DNA of 64,000 nt from Pseudomonas kilonensis. GTDB lineage: Bacteria > Pseudomonadota > Gammaproteobacteria > Pseudomonadales > Pseudomonadaceae. Every line of letters begins with the position of its first letter. The stretch's first letter is position 1. Location of the stretch: the NCBI RefSeq assembly GCF_001269885.1, contig NZ_LHVH01000022.1, positions 246,062-310,061 of the forward strand, written 5' to 3'. Below, piece after piece: positions 40,804-50,170 of the stretch. The notes beneath the pieces were generated by a model that had not been told where the DNA came from, searched no databases, and saw only the letters and a program-made list of their open reading frames with translations. Both the position numbers and the translations under genes were made by a program.

Positions 40804-41750
40804 TCGAAGTCCAGGTCGCGGCGCGACACAACGAAGCCCTCGATATCTGCAGCTACGAATTGATGCGTGTCGATGGTCAGCTGTTGCCGGCCTTCACCGC
40901 CGGCGCCCATATCGATGTGCACTTGCCTGGCGGGCTGATTCGCCAGTACTCGCTGTGCAACCATCCCGAGGAGCGGCACCGCTACCTCATCGGCGTGCTC
41001 AAGGATCCGGCGTCCCGCGGTGGTTCGAGCAGCCTGCATGAGCTGATCCAGCCAGGTATGCGCTTGCACATCAGCGAACCGCGCAACCTGTTCGCTCTCG
41101 CCCCGCAAGCCCGGCGCAGCCTGCTGTTTGCCGGCGGCATCGGCATTACGCCGATCCTGTGCATGGCCGAGCACCTGGCCCAGAATGGTGGGGTGTTCGA
41201 GCTGCATTACTGCGCCCGCGCCCGGGACCGAGCGGCCTTTGTCGAGCGCCTGCGCCAGTCTCCTTATGCCGACCGGGTCTTCCTGCATTTCGATGAAGAA
41301 CCTGAAACCCTGCTGGACGCCGCCAGGGTGTTGGCTGCGCCCAGTGACGACGCGCACCTCTACGTCTGCGGCCCTGGCGGGTTCATGCAACACATCCTCG
41401 ACACCGCCAAGAGCCAGGGCTGGCAGGAAACCTGCCTGCACCGCGAATACTTTGCCGCCGCCCCTACCGACACCCGTGCCGATGGCAGTTTTTCGGTCAA
41501 GCTGGCCCGCAGCGGCCAAGTGTTCGACGTGCCAGCGGACTGCAGTGTGGTGCAGGCGCTGGAGCGCCATGGGGTCGAGATCCCGATCTCGTGCGAACAA
41601 GGTGTCTGCGGCACCTGCCTGACCCGTGTACTGGAAGGTGTGCCGGAGCATCGGGACATGTTTCTGACCGAGGCTGAACAGGCCTGCAACGACCAGTTCA
41701 CGCCGTGTTGTTCCAGGTCCAAGACACCGATCCTGGTACTCGACCTCTAA
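40800..41750 (+). CDS. vanB: Vanillate O-demethylase reductase subunit
   Basis: A 316-residue electron-transfer flavoprotein. Order: FMN-binding domain (RQYSLCNHPEERHRYLIGVL), NAD-binding domain (LLFAGGIGITPILCMAEHLA, VCGPGGFMQHI) and a C-terminal plant-type [2Fe-2S] domain with CEQGVCGTC and a final Cys pair in QFTPCCSRS. It passes electrons from NADH to VanA. It is coupled to vanA through an ATGA overlap. Confidence 0.92.
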   Translation: MIEVQVAARHNEALDICSYELMRVDGQLLPAFTAGAHIDVHLPGGLIRQYSLCNHPEERHRYLIGVLKDPASRGGSSSLHELIQPGMRLHISEPRNLFALAPQARRSLLFAGGIGITPILCMAEHLAQNGGVFELHYCARARDRAAFVERLRQSPYADRVFLHFDEEPETLLDAARVLAAPSDDAHLYVCGPGGFMQHILDTAKSQGWQETCLHREYFAAAPTDTRADGSFSVKLARSGQVFDVPADCSVVQALERHGVEIPISCEQGVCGTCLTRVLEGVPEHRDMFLTEAEQACNDQFTPCCSRSKTPILVLDL

Positions 41751-41760
41751 CACAGGACAT

Positions 41761-41850
41761 TGTGGGAGCGAGCTTGCTCGCGATGGCGTCGGCTCAGCAG
41801 TATTGATGGTGACTGACACACTGCTATCGCGAGCAAGCTCGCTCCCACAG
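41761..41850. repeat. Inverted REP pair
   Basis: TGTGGGAGCGAGCTTGCTCG and its inverse, immediately after vanB. Confidence 0.88.
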
Positions 41851-41896
41851 GGGATTTGTGGTGAGTTCACAAATCCAGCATCCACTCGGTAAATAT

Positions 41897-41987
41897 TGTG
41901 GGAGCGGGCTTGCTCGCGAAGAGGTCGGAACATCCAGCATTGATGCAAGCTGACCCACCGCTTTCGCGAGCAAGCCCGCTCCCACAG
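41897..41987. repeat. Inverted REP pair
   Basis: TGTGGGAGCGGGCTTGCTCG and its inverse. With the pair at 41761 it fills the gap between the convergent vanB and vanR genes. Confidence 0.88.
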
Positions 41988-42039
41988 GGGGATTTGTGGT
42001 GGGCTCACGAATCCAGCAGTCATTCACAACTGGGGCTGT

Positions 42040-42753
42040 TCATTCCGAGCGAAGAATCACCGTCATTCGCTCGTCAGCCAGCGTCGAGCCGAAGACTTCG
42101 GCGTAACGCAGGGTCGCGTTGGCATGCTCGCGCATGATTGCCTCGGCGCGGCCGCTCTGGCGGTTGATCAGGGCGTCGAACACCGAGTGGTGTTGCATAT
42201 GGGCATAGTTGAAGCGGCGAAATTCGCCGGCCATGTTCTGGCGATCCACCGCCAGGGCGGTGACTGAGGCGAATGGCAGATGATCGTTGCGGGCCAGGGC
42301 ATCGGCAATCGCCGGGTTGTGGCTGCCTTCGACGATCACCTGATGAAAACGCATGTTGAGGTCATGATAGACCTCCAGGTCGTCCTCGGTCACATAGCCC
42401 TTGGCGAACAGTTCATCGCCCTGCACCAGGCATTGCTCGAGTATCGCGCGGGCCTCTTCAGACAAACCGTGCTCGGCCGTCTGCCGTGCCGCCAGGCCCT
42501 CCAGTACGCCACGCACCTCCACGGCCCCGGCGATCTGCTCGGCACTGACCGAACGGACCTGGAAACCTCGCCCGCCGAAGCGCACCAGCAACCCTTCCTG
42601 CTCCAGGGTGCGGAACGCCATGCGCACCGGCATGCGCGAAACGCCGAACAACTCGGCCGTGGGGATTTCCATCAAGCGCTCGCCAGCGGCCAACTCACCC
42701 GAGGCGATCATCTTGCGCAGCGCAACCAGCACCGTTTGGCCGGGCTTACTCAT
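42040..42753 (-). CDS. vanR: GntR-family vanillate repressor
   Basis: A 237-residue FadR-type regulator. The winged helix is at about 8-68 (VLVALRKMIASGELAAGERL, ELFGVSRMPVRMAFRTLEQE). The FCD effector domain is at about 75-225 with a His/Asp metal-site pattern (YHDLNMRFHQVIVEGSHNPA, HHSVFDAL). It is next to vanAB and fits VanR, which leaves its TGGATCCA operators when vanillate binds. Confidence 0.85.
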   Translation of the reverse strand: MSKPGQTVLVALRKMIASGELAAGERLMEIPTAELFGVSRMPVRMAFRTLEQEGLLVRFGGRGFQVRSVSAEQIAGAVEVRGVLEGLAARQTAEHGLSEEARAILEQCLVQGDELFAKGYVTEDDLEVYHDLNMRFHQVIVEGSHNPAIADALARNDHLPFASVTALAVDRQNMAGEFRRFNYAHMQHHSVFDALINRQSGRAEAIMREHANATLRYAEVFGSTLADERMTVILRSE

Positions 42754-42853
42754 CCAGGCGATTCCACAGAAAAGAAGCCGTCATAGTAGAAGGCTTGGCG
42801 CAGCGTGTCACGGCAAGGCAGTGGCAGCCAGGCTGGCCGCCACAGCGGGTTGT

Positions 42854-43885
42854 TCAAATCCCCGCCAACTCGCGCAACTGCGCCAAGGTCTGCTCGTCCA
42901 AGGTAATCCCGTGCTCATTGGATTTGCTGCGCTCGCGATGGCGACGGTCTCCCGGCAAGCGCCGCAACCCGACGCCATGCATCTGCCTGACCAGTTCCTG
43001 GCTGCGCTCGGCGAAGTTTTGCCCGGCGGTCTTGCTTGGGTCGATCACGATCAACAACTGACCGGTCCACGGGGTCTTGGCGCCCGGATGGTTATGCCAG
43101 TCGAACTCGAAGGAAAAATTGCCGCCCGTCAGGGCTGCCGCCAGCAATTCGACCATCATCGACAACGCCGAGCCCTTGTGCCCGCCAAAGGGCAGAAGCG
43201 CTCCACCTTCGAGAATCGCCTTGGGGTCGCGGGTCGGCTGGCCGAGGCTGTCCACGCCCATTCCTGGCGGCAACAACTCGCCCTTGCGTGCAGCAATCTG
43301 TACGTCGCCGTGGGCAATGGCGCTGGTGGCAAGGTCGAAGACAATCGGCTCACCGTCAGCCCGTGGTGCGGCGAAGGCAATGGGATTGGTGCCGAACAAT
43401 GGACGGTCCGCGCCATGGGGCACCACACACGTCATGCTGTTGACCACACTCAACGCCACCAGGCCTTCATAGGCAAACGGCTCGACATCCGGCCAGAGGG
43501 CGGCAAAGTGGTGGGAATTGCGAATGGCCAGGACGGCAATACCGGCGCTGCGGGCCTTCGCCACCAGCAATGGACGCGCGGCGGCCAGGGCGGGCTGGGC
43601 AAACCCGTTGCTGGCGTCCACGGCGACAAACCCTGACGCGACGTCCTCGACCACCGGCACGGCCTTGCCGTTGACCCAACCGCTGTTGAGCGTCGAGACG
43701 TAACCGGGAATGCGAAACACCCCATGGCTGTGGGCGCCATCGCGCTCGGCCCCGGCGCAGTTTTCAGCCAGGCACCGAGCGACTTCGGTCGACGTGCCAT
43801 GACGCAGGAAAATTTTCTCCAGCAAGCTCACCAGAGCATCAAAAGACAAGGTGCAAGAAGCGGCATGATCGGATGGCGCAGACAT
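42854..43885 (-). CDS. Ldh-family reductase, DpkA-like
   Basis: A 343-residue NAD(P)H-dependent enzyme of the malate/L-lactate dehydrogenase (LDH2) fold: GAERDGAHSHGVFRIPGYVS at about 45-65, SHHFAALWPDVEPFAYEGLV, then ALSVVNSMTCVVPHGADRPL, GTNPIAFAAP and PFGGHKGSALSMMVELLA. The close family includes delta-1-piperideine-2-carboxylate/pyrroline-2-carboxylate reductases of lysine and hydroxyproline breakdown. Other ketoacid reductases remain possible. The ATG at 43885 has GGAGC 6 bases upstream. It lies 100 bp upstream of vanR on the same strand. Confidence 0.82.
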   Translation of the reverse strand: MSAPSDHAASCTLSFDALVSLLEKIFLRHGTSTEVARCLAENCAGAERDGAHSHGVFRIPGYVSTLNSGWVNGKAVPVVEDVASGFVAVDASNGFAQPALAAARPLLVAKARSAGIAVLAIRNSHHFAALWPDVEPFAYEGLVALSVVNSMTCVVPHGADRPLFGTNPIAFAAPRADGEPIVFDLATSAIAHGDVQIAARKGELLPPGMGVDSLGQPTRDPKAILEGGALLPFGGHKGSALSMMVELLAAALTGGNFSFEFDWHNHPGAKTPWTGQLLIVIDPSKTAGQNFAERSQELVRQMHGVGLRRLPGDRRHRERSKSNEHGITLDEQTLAQLRELAGI

Positions 43886-44117
43886 CTGAAGCTCCAGAAT
43901 GATTGTTGGAGGTAGCAACAGCGTAAAGGACCCGCCGGGTGATTAAACACCGTTTCAGGCGCGCACTGTCAATCCTTGTCCACGGCATCTGCCCGGCCTG
44001 GCGGGTCAAAAAAAGCGTGCGGTAACTATGTACCACCTTTGCTCACTCGTCGTTGCCTAGTCTGGCGGCTTCCTCCACGTTCGCGCCGTTTTGAGGCGCC
44101 CTGATCGAGAAGCCACG

Positions 44118-47100
44118 ATGCTCACTGAAACCACGCCACTTTTATTTCCCGAGGTATTGCGCGCCCGTCGCCTGGACGAATTGACCGCCACCCACGGCCT
44201 GACACAGGCCGACCTCGACTGGCTGCAGCACATCGCCCTGCCCGGCCACACCCAGCGCGCAGCGCAGACACCCCCGATGTTCGCCGAAACCATTCTGTTG
44301 CAAGCCGATGAAAAACCGCCCATTGCACTGGCCGGCTGCTTTGTCCTCAGCACCTCGTCTAACAGCAGCGAAACCAGCACCCACCCGGTGTTCCTCTACA
44401 CGCCGAGTGGTGGCATCGAAAAATTCGACAACCTGGCATCCCTCGAAGAAAAGATTGACCGGATGCGCCGGGACACTGCGCAACGCGACGACCTGTTTCG
44501 TCTCTTGTCGATTTCCCAACGCAGCGAGCTGAACAGCACCACTGACATCAGGCAGACCCGGCAACTCATCGAAGAGGATGTTTTCAAGACCCAGCTCGAA
44601 TCCATCGAGCACGCCCAGAGCCTCAATGCCCTGGTCATGGTGAATGAATTGATCAAATTGCCCTCGTTAAGATCGATGCTTGACCAGGTATTGAACGAGG
44701 CGCTGCCGGACCTGGATCATCGACAGATCCGCGTGGCGTTCACCAAGGAGATTCACCCGCAAGATCCAAAGGCAATCCCGGTGACTGAAAGCATCCCGCT
44801 GAGCGATGCAGTCCTGGACTACTTCCATCAACAGGGGTGGCGTGCCGGGCATGACATCGATCTGACTCATCCGGGTACACCTGCATCGTCCTACACCGCG
44901 CGGCAATGGGAAAGCTTCATAAGGGACACTGCCACCACACTGATTCCAACGCTGATCAGCTGCATCGATGCCTTTTGGGAGGGAAGAGCCGCCTCTTTCT
45001 ATATATCACGACGCAAACTTCTATCTCGCGTCATTCACGATGGGTTATGGGCGTCCATCCTGATCGAACGGGAGAAAGGACAACTGACGGATGAGCAGAG
45101 TCGTGAGCTGTTTCGGTTATTCCGTCCCTCTCGCCGAGACGAAACACTGCTGTTCATCGAAACGATTCGACTCTGGGAGTATGAACCGAACTACGTGGAG
45201 CTTGCCGGCTCCATGATGATCAGCGCCAAGGGGCATTATCTTTATACGCCCCTCGACGGCGTTCAAAAGATCACCAACTATTCGGGCTTCAAGGACAGGT
45301 TGTACGGTCAATCCGCAAGCACTGTAGAAAAAGAGAAAATCTATAGCCTCTTGAGCCTGGAAGAGCGTAACCGCTTCCAGCGCTTCGATGAGCCGCAGCT
45401 TTCGGGCAAGTCACTGGACTTACCGGTCGCCGAAACCCTGGCAAGCGCGATAATTGAAAAGCAGAAGAATAACTTCCATTACGCATTGGAGATGTCTCGC
45501 CAGGCCGATGTCGACATCCACTCGTTCATTGACAAGGCGCTGGATATACGCGCTTTCATCAACAAACGACTCTTGGCGCAGCCAACCGCCGGACATTGGG
45601 GAACTCGTCCCGCGTTTCATGGGGACCTGCGCCCATCCAATTTCATGGCCGATCAACTGGAAAAAAGGGGCAAGAGCTATACCGATGTGGAAGCGGCTTT
45701 CGACGGTCTCTTTAGTCAGTTACCAACGTCCTCCAACGCTTCGCTGCACAACGGACTGAGGCCGCTACTGGCTGAGCTGACCAATGTTTTTTCTTTGGGT
45801 ATCCGCGCCGAGGCCGAACTCAGGGAGCTTGGTTCGAGTCTGCCGTCGATTGCGAATAATCTGATCAGAACAGTTTTCGTCTACGACCCAGACTACCCGG
45901 ACCGCTCGCAACGCAAAACGGTCAGGGGCTTTCGGCCGGATGTCTATTCGTTGACGCTCGCCTGTGGCGAAAAAGGCCGAACGGTCCTGCTGCCGCTCGC
46001 CAATTGTTTTTTATTAACCGAGCGTGGAGGGCTGGATACTCCCCACTCAGGGATGGCAATCCTTTGGACACCTGCCGATGGCTTGCGGGCTTTTCCTTCC
46101 GTCGAGGTGGCCACCCGGCAATTGAATCAAGATCTGCTCGACTCCCAAAGACGCTTTGCATTGCTTGAAAATTTAACGGTCACTCAACGCCTGCCCCATA
46201 GGCGCTACCAACTCCAGGCCTATGAATTGATCGAAGACAACGTACTGATCAATCGGATGAGTTCGTTTATCAAATACTTTGAGGCCGAGTATGGCTATCT
46301 GAGCACATTAGAAGCCGGTGATTGGCAACTGACCGGATCGGCATTGGTCAACAGTCTTCAGGCGCTCCTGAACAAAGGCGCGCCCACCAATCTGAAACGC
46401 GCTACCGCTATCGCTCAGGCAAATGAACGGCAACAGAAACTCCCTGCCTGGCTTGGCACTGCGTCCCTTGAAGAAAAACGCCTGCACATCGAAGTGCTTG
46501 AGCAATATAAAAACAGCGTGTCCGATGGCAAGGATTACCTGGACGGTATCGAGCCCCTGCGTACCTATGTGCATAAAACACTGCAAACGCTATTGGATAC
46601 GCGCTTTCCTCGGAAAAACCTGAACCCCGAAACGATCCAGATCACGCCCAACCTCGCGATCGTGGGACCGGCCAGCTCGCTGACCGATTTTGCGTTGAAT
46701 CACATCGAGGTGACCGAAAAGGGTTTCAAGGTTTCATCAACATCCACGCAGCCGTTGCCCGATGGTTTGAACGAGACCGCCGTACGGCAAATGTTGTCGT
46801 CGCTGGATATCCCGACCACCTATAAAAACCATGTAACCCAAGCACTTTCCAACAGTATTGTGGATGTCCAGCCGAGAAAGCGGCGCTTTCGGCAACAGTT
46901 GCCGTGGCAATTGTTGCAGTACGCTCACGCACGGTATCTACAGCAACACCTTTCCCCTCCGGCATTCGACCTGTTCCGGCAAGTCATGGACATGCCGGAC
47001 GCCATCGCTCGTCAAGCGGTCGAGGGCGTCAGCGCATTCTTCCGCCCTTTGGAGCTGATCAAAACCGAAGGCGGTGCCGCGATCAAGGCATTGGGGCTTT

Positions 47101-48950
47101 ACCTGTTCAGTTCGGCCACCGATGCGACCAGCCCTCACGTCCTGTATTCGCCCTACCATGACGGCGAGCTGTTACAGGAGTTCAAGGATGAAGCGAGCAT
47201 CGTCGCGGCATTCAATACACCCGGCGCGCTCCAGGATTTGTTGATTCGTCGGCTTCCCCAGGACCAGCAAGCCACGTTCAAAAATCTCTTCGCGTCCACG
47301 CGCGGAAAACAATCGGAAATGACCTTGGGCTTCAGCCCCATCAATACAAATATTCTGCATACGCTGTATGACGACAACGCAACATTGCTGGCAGATATGT
47401 TGACCGCGCAAAACCAGGACCATCGTCAGTCTGATTGGGCAACGGTGCTGCATCTGTTCAGCTCCGGGGTCAGGATGTTGGGTAGACAGTTACCGGCCAA
47501 ACTGACTTTCCTGGAAACGCTCTGGGAGAGTTATCAGGACTTCAAGGGCTCAGCCGAAGCCTTGCAACAGCATGACTGGAAAACAGGCCTGCACAATTTT
47601 ATCGCAGGCGCCGCGGAGATGGTCTCGCTTGGCTTCTTGAACCGCGAGGATACATTCGGTCTTCTCGACCCTATCGAACCGGTTTCTGGAAACGCTACAC
47701 CCGCGACAAACTGGAAGGACATCGCTTGCACGGCTCCGATGCGCACCGACCTCCAGGTCTTCGAAGCCTCGGACGTCAGCCTCTCGAATCTTCAACTTAG
47801 CCTGAGCGACGGGATCTATAAGGTTGCGGCGAATGGCAAGTCTTTTATCCCACTCGCCGGCAAGGTCTATCAAGTGGCAAAAGCCGGCCAGACCTGGCGA
47901 ATCATTCACGAACACGGTGAAGGGCCTTTATTGAAAAAGTCCCCGGACGGCCGGACATGGGAAATCGACCCGCAACGCCAAACCATTCGATTCGGCAAGG
48001 CCGGGTCGAAGCTGGCCATCACCTATAGCGACTTAAAGGCCAAAGGTTCATTGAACATTGAAGCACGGGGCATGGCCGAGATACGCAGGAAATATCCGCA
48101 CCGGGCCAATGCAATCGTGCAGGCACTGGAGACCGCGAGGTTCTACTCATTCAACGCCCTTCACAACTTTGAGCAATTCAAGCGACAACCACTTGTGGGC
48201 TCTCGGCTGGATCATTTCCTGAGATTGTTTTTTGGGGTCAACAGCGTCGACGCCCGTCTTATCAGCAAAATTGAGGCGGCGATTTCTCCCATATGCCAGG
48301 CATTGGCCGATCCATCCTGGGCGCTACAGAATGCCGACCGCATCGTGATCGGCAACCTCAAGCACCTGGAAGATCGAGCAACCGCCTTCGTACTCGAGCC
48401 GGCAGCCGTGGGACGAATCTATATCACGCAGTTTTTTTTCGACCTGGGCCTGGATTGGTACAAGGCCGTCGTACCCGACATCTTCAATGTCGATGCACAT
48501 GCCCAGGGAGCGACCTTCATCCACGAAATTTCCCATCAGTTGTTCAATACGTTCGACATCATCTACCTGGACGCCGCACTACCATTTCTCGATTTGATTT
48601 CAACAGCGACTTACGCCGCAAAGTTGCAATACGACAAGCAAAGGGAGCTGCAACTCAACGGACTTTCATTGACCACGCCAAAGTCAAAACTGTTCACGCA
48701 ATGGGACAGCACGGATAACACCTACAAGAAGCTGGAGCTGTTGCCTGGATACAGGCAAACCACCCGGGAAATCCTGAAGATAACCGGCGCCAGAACCATG
48801 GATAAAGCTCGCGATGATTTTCTCGATCCGATTTTGCCGGACAAGCGCATCGACGTCATACTTCGCAACGCCGACTCGCTCACACTCTTGATTTGTGAAT
48901 TGGGACGCCAACTCGACCCCACTCCATCACGGCAAATTGCCGCGCCATGA
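44118..48950 (+). CDS. Giant dermonecrotic-toxin-like protein with aspzincin-like C-terminus
   Basis: A 1610-residue protein with no signal peptide. Four related modules carry a YTP-x-DG-like motif: about 75-105 (HPVFLYTPSGGIEKF), 365-395 (GHYLYTPLDGVQKI), 627-665 (AILWTPADGLRAF) and 992-1025 (HVLYSPYHDGELLQEF), as in DUF6543 proteins. Near the C-terminus FIHEISHQLFNTFDIIYL gives H1469, E1470 and H1473 with T1478, D1480 and Y1483. This is the HExxH...TxDxxY pattern of M35 aspzincins, where the Asp is the third zinc ligand. Base usage looks more AT-rich than the flanks, for example around 44998. The ATG at 44118 has a weak GAGAAG site. The delivery route is unknown. Confidence 0.8.
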   Translation: MLTETTPLLFPEVLRARRLDELTATHGLTQADLDWLQHIALPGHTQRAAQTPPMFAETILLQADEKPPIALAGCFVLSTSSNSSETSTHPVFLYTPSGGIEKFDNLASLEEKIDRMRRDTAQRDDLFRLLSISQRSELNSTTDIRQTRQLIEEDVFKTQLESIEHAQSLNALVMVNELIKLPSLRSMLDQVLNEALPDLDHRQIRVAFTKEIHPQDPKAIPVTESIPLSDAVLDYFHQQGWRAGHDIDLTHPGTPASSYTARQWESFIRDTATTLIPTLISCIDAFWEGRAASFYISRRKLLSRVIHDGLWASILIEREKGQLTDEQSRELFRLFRPSRRDETLLFIETIRLWEYEPNYVELAGSMMISAKGHYLYTPLDGVQKITNYSGFKDRLYGQSASTVEKEKIYSLLSLEERNRFQRFDEPQLSGKSLDLPVAETLASAIIEKQKNNFHYALEMSRQADVDIHSFIDKALDIRAFINKRLLAQPTAGHWGTRPAFHGDLRPSNFMADQLEKRGKSYTDVEAAFDGLFSQLPTSSNASLHNGLRPLLAELTNVFSLGIRAEAELRELGSSLPSIANNLIRTVFVYDPDYPDRSQRKTVRGFRPDVYSLTLACGEKGRTVLLPLANCFLLTERGGLDTPHSGMAILWTPADGLRAFPSVEVATRQLNQDLLDSQRRFALLENLTVTQRLPHRRYQLQAYELIEDNVLINRMSSFIKYFEAEYGYLSTLEAGDWQLTGSALVNSLQALLNKGAPTNLKRATAIAQANERQQKLPAWLGTASLEEKRLHIEVLEQYKNSVSDGKDYLDGIEPLRTYVHKTLQTLLDTRFPRKNLNPETIQITPNLAIVGPASSLTDFALNHIEVTEKGFKVSSTSTQPLPDGLNETAVRQMLSSLDIPTTYKNHVTQALSNSIVDVQPRKRRFRQQLPWQLLQYAHARYLQQHLSPPAFDLFRQVMDMPDAIARQAVEGVSAFFRPLELIKTEGGAAIKALGLYLFSSATDATSPHVLYSPYHDGELLQEFKDEASIVAAFNTPGALQDLLIRRLPQDQQATFKNLFASTRGKQSEMTLGFSPINTNILHTLYDDNATLLADMLTAQNQDHRQSDWATVLHLFSSGVRMLGRQLPAKLTFLETLWESYQDFKGSAEALQQHDWKTGLHNFIAGAAEMVSLGFLNREDTFGLLDPIEPVSGNATPATNWKDIACTAPMRTDLQVFEASDVSLSNLQLSLSDGIYKVAANGKSFIPLAGKVYQVAKAGQTWRIIHEHGEGPLLKKSPDGRTWEIDPQRQTIRFGKAGSKLAITYSDLKAKGSLNIEARGMAEIRRKYPHRANAIVQALETARFYSFNALHNFEQFKRQPLVGSRLDHFLRLFFGVNSVDARLISKIEAAISPICQALADPSWALQNADRIVIGNLKHLEDRATAFVLEPAAVGRIYITQFFFDLGLDWYKAVVPDIFNVDAHAQGATFIHEISHQLFNTFDIIYLDAALPFLDLISTATYAAKLQYDKQRELQLNGLSLTTPKSKLFTQWDSTDNTYKKLELLPGYRQTTREILKITGARTMDKARDDFLDPILPDKRIDVILRNADSLTLLICELGRQLDPTPSRQIAAP

Positions 48951-49110
48951 AGGGTTTGGGTGGTTGATCTTTTTTTCACGCCCTGTATGCGACGGTAGGC
49001 GACAACGAGTGTTTGAGTAAAAAAACAGGCTCATTGATGCGTAAACGCCATGACGGTTGTTCTCGGCAGCTCATGCCGAAGGTTAGAATGCGGCAAACCA
49101 GGAAGAGTCA

Positions 49111-50112
49111 ATGACCGAACATCCCCTCTCGGAAGCCGAATACGACGCCATTACCGATGCCGCTGCCCATTGGTGCATGCGCTTGCATGCCGCCGATTGC
49201 ACCGATGCCGAACGGCAGGCGTTCAAGCAATGGCACGATGCCGATCCCCTGCATGCTTTCGAATACGAAGCCATGCTGGAGATCTGGGCTGTTGCCGATC
49301 ATCTGCCGCGTGTCGAGTCAACGCCGACTGCTCCAGCACGCCGCACCCAGTCGCGCTGGAGCCGGTTGGCGGTCGCCGCTGCGGTGTTAGTCGTGGGCAT
49401 GCCCCTGGTCGCTTACACCGGCTGGAACCTGGGCTGGGTTGCCAATTCCTACCAGCGCTTCGAAGCTGGCGCCAGCGTACGCCATATCACCCTGGGTGAC
49501 GGCAGCCAGGTCGAACTCAACCTGGGCAGTGAGCTGGTATTTGCCAACTACAAAAACGAACGCCGAGTGACGCTGAAAAAGGGTGAGGCGTTTTTTGACG
49601 TCAGCCATGACAAACAGCATCCGTTTGTGGTTCGGGCCGGCCAAGGCCAGGTGCGTGTGACCGGTACACGCTTCAACGTATGGATGTACCAGGATCAGGT
49701 ACGGATCACGCTACTGGAGGGCTCGGTGAGGGTGACCAGCAACCAGGCACTCACCCGTGACGGCCTGCCGCTTTCCCCGGGCATGCAGGCCAGCTACAAG
49801 GCGGGCGACCAACAACCGCAAGTTCGTGAGACAGACGCCAATGACAGTTCGCTGGCGTGGCGCAACGGCAAGCTGGTGCTGGATAACCTTGCCCTGAGCG
49901 ATGCACTGCCGCTGATCAACCGCTACCTCGACCGGCCCGTCATGTTGGCCGACAACAGCACCGGGGGCCTGCGTATCGGTGGTGTCTACAACATCAGCGA
50001 AGTGCAGAACCTGGTGCCTTCGCTGCCCAAAGTGCTGCCGGTCTACCTGACCCGGAACAAGGACGGCAACCCGGTCCTCAACTCCATCGGACAACGACCG
50101 GCCACTCACTGA
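49111..50112 (+). CDS. Orphan FecR-family transducer
   Basis: A 333-residue membrane regulator. The N-terminal sigma-binding domain is at about 5-60 (ITDAAAHWCMRLHAADCTDA, FKQWHDADPLHAFEYEAML), a membrane span at about 88-108, the FecR domain at about 115-215 (VRHITLGDGSQVELNLGSEL, KGEAFFDVSHDKQHPFVVRA, GTRFNVW) and a C-terminal DUF4974-like domain (LVLDNLALSDALPLINRYLD). A GGAAGAG site lies at 49101-49107. No sigma gene precedes it and no receptor follows; instead the toxin-like gene ends 160 bp upstream. FpvR, which controls PvdS, is a candidate identity because pvdQ is nearby, but this is unproven. Confidence 0.85.
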   Translation: MTEHPLSEAEYDAITDAAAHWCMRLHAADCTDAERQAFKQWHDADPLHAFEYEAMLEIWAVADHLPRVESTPTAPARRTQSRWSRLAVAAAVLVVGMPLVAYTGWNLGWVANSYQRFEAGASVRHITLGDGSQVELNLGSELVFANYKNERRVTLKKGEAFFDVSHDKQHPFVVRAGQGQVRVTGTRFNVWMYQDQVRITLLEGSVRVTSNQALTRDGLPLSPGMQASYKAGDQQPQVRETDANDSSLAWRNGKLVLDNLALSDALPLINRYLDRPVMLADNSTGGLRIGGVYNISEVQNLVPSLPKVLPVYLTRNKDGNPVLNSIGQRPATH

Positions 50113-50170
50113 AAGCTTTTCTCTGTGGGAGAAGTGGGTCAGCCTGACTCGATGTTGAATGTAAAGCCGT

